A stretch of DNA of 64,000 nt from Caldilineaceae bacterium (GTDB lineage Bacteria > Chloroflexota > Anaerolineae > Caldilineales > Caldilineaceae), in contig JAHBVH010000018.1 of the NCBI GenBank assembly GCA_019637645.1, positions 45,623 to 109,622 of the forward strand, written 5' to 3'. The translations under genes were made by a program, and so were the position numbers. Below are positions 57,035 through 64,000 of this stretch, piece after piece. Position 1 is the stretch's first letter; every line of letters begins with the position of its first letter. The notes beneath the pieces are model-generated. The model was not told where the DNA came from. It did no database searches and saw only the letters and a list, made by a program, of their open reading frames with translations.

Positions 57035-57878
57035 GGATCTTATCCTTTCGCTCATCCCATAGAATTTAGGAGATACGCAAACCCTGCGTTGCGCCTTCGT
57101 ATCATATTTTGTGCTGACGACAACAATGATTTGCACAAGGTAGATGAGCTTTTTCTTTGTTGCCAGAGATTGGTGGTTTCCCGCAATACTACGCTTTGGT
57201 TTGGTTTCGGTTGCACGGCAAGGCAAACAACAGGTTTACTGTGCGACTTCACTGTGCGACTTCACTGTGCGACTTCACTGTGCGACTTCACTGTGCGACT
57301 TCACTGTGCGACGAATGACCAGAACCGGCCAATACCCAACAACGGTCTGCTCTCAACAGCATAATGCCAAAGCAATTGTTGGTAAGTCTGTTGAACTACC
57401 GTTCGGGCCATTCATATAATGCCACCAGTGATCGGGCCCGCGAATACGGAATGCGGTCAAATCCCTGTCACTCTGCGCCATTCTGCCGATCTTCCTCCGC
57501 TATCGCCGCTCGCCCACTGGCAAAGTGGTTGTTTAGCCAAATTTCGATTCGGCAAATGGAATGAATCATGTTATAGTCATTCTGGCTGGATAGGCTGACT
57601 TTTTTGATAGCTAGCTTTGCTTTACGCAAGGCAGCTAGGGCCGTTGACCTGGCACAGGCCATTGTTGGTCATTATTGCGGTTATGCAGTAGGTCATGAAT
57701 GGCCGCCCTGTCATTGTCCCTGTCCCTGTCAACCGAACCTACTCGATCATGGCTTCCTCGCACCCTTCACTGCAAGTTTGTTGTCCTAGCTCGATGCCTT
57801 TTGCCAACCGAATAGACCAACTGAACAGAGCGAAAAGTATCAGCTAGGCATTGATAGTTATGAAGATAAGGTGATATT
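57035..57878. other. Intergenic region with 13-bp tandem array
   Basis: No gene is supported in these 840 bp. The notable feature is the array at 57241-57312. The last part, before the GTG start at 57879, is AT-rich and includes AAGG as a weak ribosome binding site. Confidence 0.65.
57241..57312. repeat. Five and a half tandem 13-bp units
   Basis: GTGCGACTTCACT is repeated five times without change, then GTGCGAC. There are no spacers. On both sides the sequence is unrelated. Confidence 0.95.
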
Positions 57879-59030
57879 GTGATATTTCAATTCATGCAGA
57901 AGGGCATTCGACGCTTCTGGATTCTACTGCTCGCTTTGCTCTTGGGCAGTTTATCCATCTATACCAGTTACCCAACTTATGGCGCCCCCGACGCAACGCC
58001 CACCCCGGTTGTCAATACAGTCCCGCGGCCAGAATCGCTGGCAACCCCAACTAATACACCTTTCCCCTCACCAACGCCAATCGATTCTTCGTCTAGTGGT
58101 GGTGGGCCGGCAGCGCCCAGCCAGCCTGACAACGAGCAGGATGACAACGATGATAATGGCAGCAACAACAGCGGCAATGATGGTGGCAATACCAACAATA
58201 GCAACACGGGTAGTAGCAACACGGGGAATAATAGCAGTAACAACAATAGTTCAAGCTCGAACGGTGGGTCGAATAGCCCAGCCCCAGAACAACCAAGCAC
58301 AGAGCAAACAACGCCGACTGGATTGACAGGCACGGTCAACGCGGTTACCTTGAATATGCGCAAAGGGCCAAGCACCGGCGAGCATATTATCGATACGCTC
58401 TTTATGAATGATCTGGTTGAAGTATTGGGCCGCGATGGGAGTGGCAATTGGTGGTATGTTTGCTGTGGGGCACGTTCTAGCGAAGCAGGGTGGGTCAATA
58501 TCCAGTTTATCAATCCCGCCTTTGCGGCGGCCCAAGCGGCGTCATTGCCGATCACGGAGGGCACAGCAATCACAGGAACAACACCCACGACAACGACGGT
58601 TGCGAGCGGAGCCGCGAGTCCGCTTCTGGTTGAAATGCGACCGGCACCCGCTTTTGCTTGGCAAGGTCAGACAATCCAACTTCACTTCATTGTCCACAAC
58701 AAGAGTAGTGAAGCATTGACAGAGGTACAATTGCGCGATGATCTGCCTGCCGAGTTAACCTTTATAGCCGCCACAGTGGGCAGCCAGGGCGAAGCCAGTC
58801 CGGCGAGTACCCAAGAAGCAGGTGGCATCTTTACCATCGATTGGCCAACTATCGAAGCCAATGCGCGGGTGACGGCTACTGTCACGGTACAAATTGCGCC
58901 CATAGTCAATAGCGCGTTGATTGACAACTTGGCGGTTGTACAGGCCGCGACCGGCGCCGAGGCCCTTGCTGGCATTACCATTGCGATGCCACCGACAGCA
59001 CTGCCAAGCTTTTCGGCCACCCAACCATAA
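57879..59030 (+). CDS. Secreted SH3b-DUF11 protein with Asn/Asp/Ser linker
   Basis: The protein has 383 residues. After a signal peptide (about 10-36) comes a Pro/Thr linker. A very low-complexity stretch of Asn, Asp, Ser and Gly (about 70-135), an SH3b domain (about 150-215; VTLNMRKGPSTGEHI) and a DUF11/Ig-like domain (about 245-355; ALTEVQLRDDLPAELTFIAA) follow. The start is probably GTG 57879 (AAGG upstream); ATG 57894 is an alternative. Surface attachment or matrix binding is inferred from the domains. Confidence 0.8.
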   Translation: MIFQFMQKGIRRFWILLLALLLGSLSIYTSYPTYGAPDATPTPVVNTVPRPESLATPTNTPFPSPTPIDSSSSGGGPAAPSQPDNEQDDNDDNGSNNSGNDGGNTNNSNTGSSNTGNNSSNNNSSSSNGGSNSPAPEQPSTEQTTPTGLTGTVNAVTLNMRKGPSTGEHIIDTLFMNDLVEVLGRDGSGNWWYVCCGARSSEAGWVNIQFINPAFAAAQAASLPITEGTAITGTTPTTTTVASGAASPLLVEMRPAPAFAWQGQTIQLHFIVHNKSSEALTEVQLRDDLPAELTFIAATVGSQGEASPASTQEAGGIFTIDWPTIEANARVTATVTVQIAPIVNSALIDNLAVVQAATGAEALAGITIAMPPTALPSFSATQP

Positions 59031-59174
59031 AGGGCGTATCCAGGACGTAACGCCAAAAAGAATGGCGAAGACTTGCGGTACGAACACGCTTGCTGCCGCA
59101 CCCGCGCAAACCACATTGAGCCGTACGAGTCGATGATATCGCGGAAAGTTACTTATTTTGCTGAGGAGTTTTGC

Positions 59175-59837
59175 ATGAGGAAATTTGTCCTCTTATCCTT
59201 ACTTTTATTGGCACTAGCTGCCTGCCAAAGCAACCCCAGTAGGGCCGCGCCCCAAGCAATGCCAACAACGGCATTGCCAGCCATAACAGCCGTTCCTCAA
59301 ACAAGCGCATCAACAGCTTTTACCTACACGGTACAAAGTAGCGAGCCACTAACCACTGAAGTTGCTGGCGTACCCACCCGCTTGGTCATTCCGGCACTTG
59401 GCCTCACCCTTCCGATTGAAGCAATGGGGTGGCAAGTCGCGCAAGTAGAAGGCGAACGCCAAGCGGTTTGGGAAGTACCCCCATCGAGCGCCGGCTGGCA
59501 TCTTAATTCGGCCCGCCCTGGCACCGTCGGCAATATGACGCTTTCAGGGCATCATTTGCTCGGAGCGGCGGTCTTTGCCCCGTTGGCGCGAGGTGAGATC
59601 ACAGTGGGAACTCAGCTGTTGGTCAGTGATGACCAAGGCCGCACTTTTCTGTACGAAGTTACGGAAATTGCACCGCCCATCCCAGCCTTTGGTGCGACCA
59701 CGGCGGAACAAGAGCAAGCAGCGGCCTATCTTGCCCCTACCGAGACAGCTACTTTAACTTTGGTAACCGGTTGGCCGGACTTTTCTGACACCCACTATCT
59801 CTTTGTACGCGCAACCTACCTTGGACTCGTTCCATAG
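59175..59837 (+). CDS. Sortase-fold lipoprotein lacking the catalytic cysteine
   Basis: The protein has 220 residues with a lipoprotein signal (MRKFVLLSLLLLALAAC). From about residue 65 the sortase-type beta-barrel is recognisable: RLVIPALGLTLPIEAM, then NMTLSGHHLLG with His126, VGTQLLVSDDQGRTFLYEVT, and TLTLVTGWPDFSDTHYLFV. In active class D/E-like sortases the corresponding end reads TLVTCxP...HRLxV. Here the Cys is Gly199 and the Arg position is Tyr, so transpeptidase activity is not expected. GAGGAG precedes the ATG. It lies between two secreted-protein genes on the same strand and is followed by a terminator. Confidence 0.85.
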   Translation: MRKFVLLSLLLLALAACQSNPSRAAPQAMPTTALPAITAVPQTSASTAFTYTVQSSEPLTTEVAGVPTRLVIPALGLTLPIEAMGWQVAQVEGERQAVWEVPPSSAGWHLNSARPGTVGNMTLSGHHLLGAAVFAPLARGEITVGTQLLVSDDQGRTFLYEVTEIAPPIPAFGATTAEQEQAAAYLAPTETATLTLVTGWPDFSDTHYLFVRATYLGLVP

Positions 59838-59843
59838 CTAGCC

Positions 59844-59885
59844 CGCTTGTGCTTTTGTCCATGTGTATAGACAAAAGCACAAGCG
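59844..59885 (+). terminator. Terminator after the sortase-like gene
   Basis: CGCTTGTGCTTTTGTC and its complement (59870-59885) form a perfect 16-bp stem with a 10-nt loop, 7 nt after the stop at 59837. Confidence 0.85.
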
Positions 59886-60065
59886 CGGTTGATTACTACA
59901 GCATCCATACTTATCTTCGCTACTCATCTTCTCTCCCTAGCTTTCGTTACCACCTACTCTCTTTCCACGAATCCCAGACACGGCAAGTTGTGCGCTACCA
60001 CGCGATAGGGCACGACTTGCGTTAGCGACTGTTCGCACTTTACAACTCCTAAATCATCTAATAAC

Positions 60066-60121
60066 AAGCCCGTGAGCATTGCCAGGAAAGCTACGTTCTG
60101 GCCGGTAATGGCTACGGGCTT
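60066..60121 (+). ncRNA. Imperfect long hairpin, possible RNA element
   Basis: AAGCCCGT and ACGGGCTT close a stem whose inner parts (AGCATTGCC / GGTAATGGCT, AGGAA / TTCTGG) also pair with bulges. It is followed by TTTACCATTTC. It is isolated from annotated genes; function is unknown. Confidence 0.3.
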
Positions 60122-60314
60122 TACCATTTCAAGAATGCCCGTCACTTCTTACAACTACCTACTTGTCTCTGCCCCAAATCATACAACATAAGTACTTCTC
60201 TCCTTACTTTTTATTCATCTTATATAACTAGTTTTCAGGTAAAAATCGGCATAATTAAATTACAATAGAGTAAGCTTTTAATGTACATTGTAAGCAATTT
60301 GTCTCTCATTCTCG

Positions 60315-60323
60315 TGCTATAAT
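60315..60323 (+). promoter_or_regulatory. Extended -10 promoter of the poly-Asp protein gene
   Basis: TGCTATAAT is an extended -10 element (TGn plus a perfect TATAAT). No clear -35 is seen, as is common for this type. The 5' leader to the start at 60472 would be about 140 nt. Confidence 0.6.
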
Positions 60324-60471
60324 GGCAACTATGCAGCCGGGCCTTCGGACGTTGTGGTTTGCCCACTACACCTTTCAAAAACTTCACCGCTACAGCGCAT
60401 TGCACCTACCGTTTCATTAGACAGCCGTTGCACTAGTAAAGCCTTTTCAGTCATGTCGTAAGGAGAAACCC

Positions 60472-62277
60472 ATGCGTGATAATTCGTATCGAAAAGCATT
60501 TCTAAGATTTGGTATATTACTATTACTTTGTGGACTTGTTATCTTTGCCCTCGTCAGCCGTCGATCACTCACAGCCTACGCCTATGGGAGCGAGAATCAA
60601 ACACAAGGGGTGCTAGGGGTCCCCACGGTACCAACGGTGCCGACCATCCCCACCTTACCGACCATCCCCACCTTGCCGACCATTTCGACGGCAACGCCAA
60701 CGGCAACATCAACGGCTACCGCGACAGCTACTCCTGACGATGATGATGACGATGATGATGATGATGATGACGATGACGATGACGATGAGGTTCTCAAGCC
60801 TATCGCGGGTAGTCCATTCATTGGCAACTACTGTTTGGCGAGTGGTGGTGTGGGCCTAACCGCTAACAGCACTGGTTCGTTCCAACTGACGGTGACCGGC
60901 ACACCGGTACGTGCATATTTGTATTGGGCAGGTCGCTACCCACGCTCAGGCGATGGCGATACCATGGTACAAATTGCGATCAACGGTGGCCTCCCCGTGA
61001 CAGTCCAAGAAGATAAGACCCGGAAATCACGCCTTGAGGACGGCACCGCATACTACACCTATCAATCCATCAATCTTGTGGACGATCCACGCTTTGCGGG
61101 CTTGCTCACCGGCTTGCTTCAGGTGAACGTGGGTGGTCTAACTTCGGGTAATGTCATCAATAATGAAGGATACGGGATTGGTCTCTTAATTCTTTCCGAA
61201 GATCCCAGTTGTCCGTTTACTCAGGTCAATCTCTACTACGGTTTAGACAGCTTCTTTGATGATTTCTCAACAACAGCGGCTGCAGTTGCCAGTGCAACCG
61301 AAATCAACAAGTCAAAGCTCGGCCCTAACAGTAATGCCTTGTGTGTAGGGTTTCCCGCGGCAGCTGTTGCCCGCACCCTCAGCTTCCAAGCCTTTGTCGG
61401 TGGGGCGAATGGGGTACAGTCGAATGCGCTCTGGTATTACACCGGTTCAGGGAATCAGCCCAAGGAGTTAATCACGAATCAGCTCGGCACCATCTTGGAT
61501 GGACCACCGACAACTGCCAGTCCAGCGCTATGGTCTAGCGTGGGCCAGCAATTTGATAATTACAACAACAGTATTATTGTGCCAGCCGGTGCAACCTTTG
61601 CTTGCTTCCAATTTGAATCTGCCCCCAGCGCTGGCAATGGTGCAACGAGCGCAGTCTGGATCAACTTTGCCTCACAACTATATAGCGGCGTCATTGCAAC
61701 AGCCACCCCGACGGCAACCGCAACTGCAACGAGTACGGCAACCGCCACGCAAACCCCCACGGCAACCAGTACGGCAACGGCCACACCGACCCCCACACTG
61801 ACTGGCATCCCGACGCTACCCACGGTGCCAACCTTGCCAACTGTACCCACCGTGCCAGCCATTCCTGGGTTCACCCTTGAATTCTCAGTTGCACCGACCA
61901 ATCCAGCGCCAGGCGATGACATGGTCTTTACCGTCAAATACGCCAATGAGGGCACAGTTACGGTCAAGGACGTCAAGATTAGCTTTACCATTCCAGACAA
62001 TACAACCTTCAACAACAGTGCCAGCACCCCCGGTTGGAGTTGCACCGGCACGGCGCCAGGCTCGATCTGCACTCTCATTATTGGGGATGTCGCTCCTGGC
62101 CAGAACGGAGAAGTTAAGTTTGTTGTTACGGTCAATGGTGGTGTCTCCGGCCTAAGCGCCCCCTTGATTGTTACTGTATGGGCCGAAGATGCGAATGGGA
62201 ACATCTACCAAGGTGGAACCGTGAGCGTCCCAATAAATACGCAAAATAACCGGCTCTTCCTCCCGTTCATCCGTTAG
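60472..62277 (+). CDS. Secreted poly-Asp/DUF11 protein with FLPFIR C-terminus
   Basis: The protein has 601 residues. A signal anchor or peptide lies at about 12-33. Linkers of repeated VPT/IPT/LPT and ATATPT units (about 48-88) come before 17 consecutive Asp (about 89-105). Residues about 115-400 form a beta-rich domain (YLYWAGRYPRSGDGD, LLTGLLQVNVGG, NALWYYTGSGNQ). A second Pro/Thr linker (about 405-460) and a DUF11 domain (about 465-580; FTVKYANEGTVTVKDVKISF) follow. It ends NNRLFLPFIR, the same type of C-terminus as at 1568 and 18357. An outside, possibly Ca-binding, role is inferred. AAGGAG precedes the ATG. Confidence 0.85.
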   Translation: MRDNSYRKAFLRFGILLLLCGLVIFALVSRRSLTAYAYGSENQTQGVLGVPTVPTVPTIPTLPTIPTLPTISTATPTATSTATATATPDDDDDDDDDDDDDDDDDEVLKPIAGSPFIGNYCLASGGVGLTANSTGSFQLTVTGTPVRAYLYWAGRYPRSGDGDTMVQIAINGGLPVTVQEDKTRKSRLEDGTAYYTYQSINLVDDPRFAGLLTGLLQVNVGGLTSGNVINNEGYGIGLLILSEDPSCPFTQVNLYYGLDSFFDDFSTTAAAVASATEINKSKLGPNSNALCVGFPAAAVARTLSFQAFVGGANGVQSNALWYYTGSGNQPKELITNQLGTILDGPPTTASPALWSSVGQQFDNYNNSIIVPAGATFACFQFESAPSAGNGATSAVWINFASQLYSGVIATATPTATATATSTATATQTPTATSTATATPTPTLTGIPTLPTVPTLPTVPTVPAIPGFTLEFSVAPTNPAPGDDMVFTVKYANEGTVTVKDVKISFTIPDNTTFNNSASTPGWSCTGTAPGSICTLIIGDVAPGQNGEVKFVVTVNGGVSGLSAPLIVTVWAEDANGNIYQGGTVSVPINTQNNRLFLPFIR

Positions 62278-62354
62278 TTTTCCGTTAGCCCAATATAGGA
62301 AATGTAAGACATTAGTGGTATAATCGCTGCTAGTGTCGGCAAATTTAGGCCAAA

Positions 62355-62403
62355 TTATTTGTCGGAGGCGCTTGGCTCAGGCCAAGTTGCCTCCGACAAA
62401 TAA
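62355..62403 (+). terminator. Terminator after the poly-Asp protein gene
   Basis: TTATTTGTCGGAGGC (62355-62369) pairs with its complement (62389-62403), and the loop holds a second stem CTTGG/CCAAG. CCTTTTATT follows. Confidence 0.85.
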
Positions 62404-62425
62404 GCCTTTTATTGACAGGGATTGA

Positions 62426-64000
62426 ATGCGAATGCAGGTAATGAAAAGCATCCTAGCTTCCATCACATATGAATGGAAATCCCATCATTTGTTACAACCC
62501 ATGAAATTTATGACCATTTCCCCCTACCGAATCAGCATTGCCCTCAGTTGTGCTTGTCTGCTCTTCTGGCTAACGGCTCACTCTACCGCAGCACAAAGTT
62601 GCCCGCTCTACCCTTCGCCCCACCAGCGGATGGGGTTTAACGTGGCCTTAGACGGTGGCCTTACGATTAATGATTATGATACGGTTCGGCTGGGTGCAGG
62701 TTGGTATCATGACTATTCAAGGCGTGTTAACCCAGCTCACCCCGGTGGTATCCTCTATCATCAAATGATTCGTGGGAATGGCCGCACAACGCCAGCCCTC
62801 ATCCAACAACTGCTCAATCAAATTGCACCGATGGTTGATGCTAATCCAGGTGTCGTTTGGATACTTGGCAATGAGCCTGATCGCTATGGTCAGGATGGCT
62901 TAACCGCCACCCAATATGCGCAGTTCTATCATGATGTCTATTATTTTATTAAACAGCGCGATCCCAGTAGCCGCATTGCCATTGGCGGCATTGTCCAGCC
63001 AACACCCATCCGCCTGCGCTATCTGGATCTAGTCCTAACAGAGTACCAACGGCTCTATGGCGAGAGCATCCCAGTCGAGATCTGGGATATCCATAACTTC
63101 ATCTTACCCGAAAAATGCGAGTGGGGTGCTTCGATTCCGCCAGGGTTAGAAGCCTACCAGAATGAGGGCATCGCCTGCCCAGCTACGCTGAATGATCATG
63201 GGAACATCGAAATTTTCAAGCAGCAGCTCCGCACTTTTCGTCAATGGATGAAAGACCGCGGCTATCAGGATCGCCCCCTCATCATTAGCGAATATGGCAT
63301 TCTACTCTCCAAATATCATGGCTACTATTATGAGCGTGTACGCGATTATATGTTGGCGAGTTTCAACTTTATGCTTAACACTAAGGATACCGCAACCGGA
63401 TATCCAGCCGATGACTATCGCCTTGTCCAGGAATTCGCGTGGTTTAGTCTCAATTATTATGAATTTGACCTCAGCACTTATTTTGGGCTTAATGGCAATT
63501 TATTTGATCACAACAGTCGGCAGATCATGCCCTTGGGAGTAGATTTTGCGAACTATGCCAGCCAGAATACCAATCGCAATATCGACTTGGCGCTGACCAA
63601 CCTACAAGCCAATCCGGCGAACGCAATCAACAGCGAGCCGATCACCCTGCAGGCGCAATTTCATAACCGGGGTAGTGTCAGTGCCGAAAATGCCAGCATC
63701 CGCTTTTGGGCTGGCGATCCGCGCAACCAGGGCCAATTGTTGGGCAATAGCGCCCCCTTTGCCCAGGTATTGGCCGATTGTCACCAAACCAAAACCACCT
63801 CCTTTACGTGGACCCCAACCCAAGGTGGCAGCTACACCATCTTTGCCGAACTCGTGGCGAATAACCTCAATCTGGATAACAATGCCGCCAATAATTACAG
63901 CAGCCAAGTAGTCACAGTCAATGGCGATATTATTGCAACCCCCACCGCGACGGGTACCCCCACGGCATCACCAACGGCGACCGCCACGCCGACACCGACG
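62426..64000 (+). CDS. Secreted glycoside-hydrolase-like protein with CARDB domain, runs off right edge
   Basis: At least 525 codons are present, open to the window end. The signal peptide core is SIALSCACLLFWLTAHSTAA. The catalytic-type domain resembles a clan A TIM barrel: VVWILGNEPDRYG carries the NEP acid/base motif, VEIWDIHNF lies between, and PLIISEYGIL supplies the nucleophile Glu. A CARDB-like domain (about 385-495; NIDLALTNLQANP, AQFHNRGSVSAENASIRF) and a Pro/Thr linker follow. In-frame starts are at 62426, 62441 and 62501. The last gives the most ordinary signal peptide but lacks a ribosome binding site, so the start is uncertain. Substrate unknown. Confidence 0.8.
   Translation, partial: MRMQVMKSILASITYEWKSHHLLQPMKFMTISPYRISIALSCACLLFWLTAHSTAAQSCPLYPSPHQRMGFNVALDGGLTINDYDTVRLGAGWYHDYSRRVNPAHPGGILYHQMIRGNGRTTPALIQQLLNQIAPMVDANPGVVWILGNEPDRYGQDGLTATQYAQFYHDVYYFIKQRDPSSRIAIGGIVQPTPIRLRYLDLVLTEYQRLYGESIPVEIWDIHNFILPEKCEWGASIPPGLEAYQNEGIACPATLNDHGNIEIFKQQLRTFRQWMKDRGYQDRPLIISEYGILLSKYHGYYYERVRDYMLASFNFMLNTKDTATGYPADDYRLVQEFAWFSLNYYEFDLSTYFGLNGNLFDHNSRQIMPLGVDFANYASQNTNRNIDLALTNLQANPANAINSEPITLQAQFHNRGSVSAENASIRFWAGDPRNQGQLLGNSAPFAQVLADCHQTKTTSFTWTPTQGGSYTIFAELVANNLNLDNNAANNYSSQVVTVNGDIIATPTATGTPTASPTATATPTPT

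Larger units (their letters stand above)
59886..60471. other. Intergenic region with possible structured segment and promoter
   Basis: Two imperfect stems occur: GCAAGTTGTGC...GCACGACTTGC (about 59983-60021) and the hairpin at 60066-60121. An AT-rich part follows, then an extended -10 promoter at 60315-60323. No protein gene is supported. Confidence 0.6.

Noticed and set aside
57241..57312. Possible CRISPR array
   Set aside because: The 13-bp units are head to tail with no spacers.
57977..58588. 203-codon minus-strand ORF
   Set aside because: It is the complement of the Asn/Asp/Ser linker and gives only Leu/Val low complexity.

Overview
This window looks like chromosomal DNA of a Chloroflexota bacterium, probably from the Anaerolineae/Caldilineae-type filamentous lineages. 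That is inference. It rests on several large secreted proteins that end in a short [LI][YF]LP-type C-terminus, on secreted proteins built from Pro-Thr linkers, SH3b and DUF11-like domains, on intergenic palindromes of the CCTGACAGG type, and on the mix of housekeeping genes. There is no phage module, CRISPR array or intact insertion sequence. The density of dispersed palindromes and short tandem repeats is high.

Layout. 1-6600: the start of a secreted CxC protein (minus, cut by the left edge), a Gfo/Idh/MocA oxidoreductase, a 1315-residue SdrD-like surface protein and a DUF2726 protein. 6.9-19.6 kb: a thioester alpha-2-macroglobulin lipoprotein, TrpB2, an HtrA-like protease with three extra repeats and an SH3b domain, PgeF, and a secreted protein with the YLP C-terminus. 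19.7-23.8 kb: a plus-strand run yggS-proC-yggT-metallopeptidase, then a lipoprotein and an SH3-like membrane protein. 23.9-28.1 kb: a minus-strand thiamine ABC transporter (thiB-thiP-thiQ) behind a promoter, a TPP riboswitch and a riboswitch-linked terminator. 28.3-30.0 kb: an M55 D-aminopeptidase beside a peptide ABC transporter operon reduced by a deletion to the start of the binding protein and the end of a permease. 30-37 kb: an SH3b/Excalibur protein, a possible tiny sRNA, DoxX, a REC-histidine kinase, tRNA-Lys(CTT), a gene-poor stretch of about 1.4 kb, mgtE, and an isolated promoter/structured RNA/18-codon ORF/terminator cassette.

37-57 kb: a hybrid histidine kinase, sufE, an aminotransferase, terC, class 1 pyrD, a small sigma-like factor, nudC, an erythritol/threitol-type dehydrogenase, a CBM48-like protein, two small membrane proteins, pgi, a universal stress protein and a LolD/MacB-type ABC ATPase with an unusually large FtsX-type permease. 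57.8-64 kb: a plus-strand block of secreted proteins: SH3b plus DUF11, a sortase-fold lipoprotein whose catalytic Cys is Gly, a poly-Asp/DUF11 protein, and a glycoside-hydrolase-like protein cut by the right edge.

How it works together: most genes are single or in short operons closed by strong hairpins. The clearest regulated unit is the TPP-controlled thiamine importer. The clearest theme is the cell surface. The most interesting unexplained items are the 36.68-36.99 kb small-RNA/small-ORF cassette, the cysteine-less sortase lipoprotein, the alpha-2-macroglobulin with a second membrane segment and lipobox in mid-protein, and two families of intergenic palindromes that occur next to each other.
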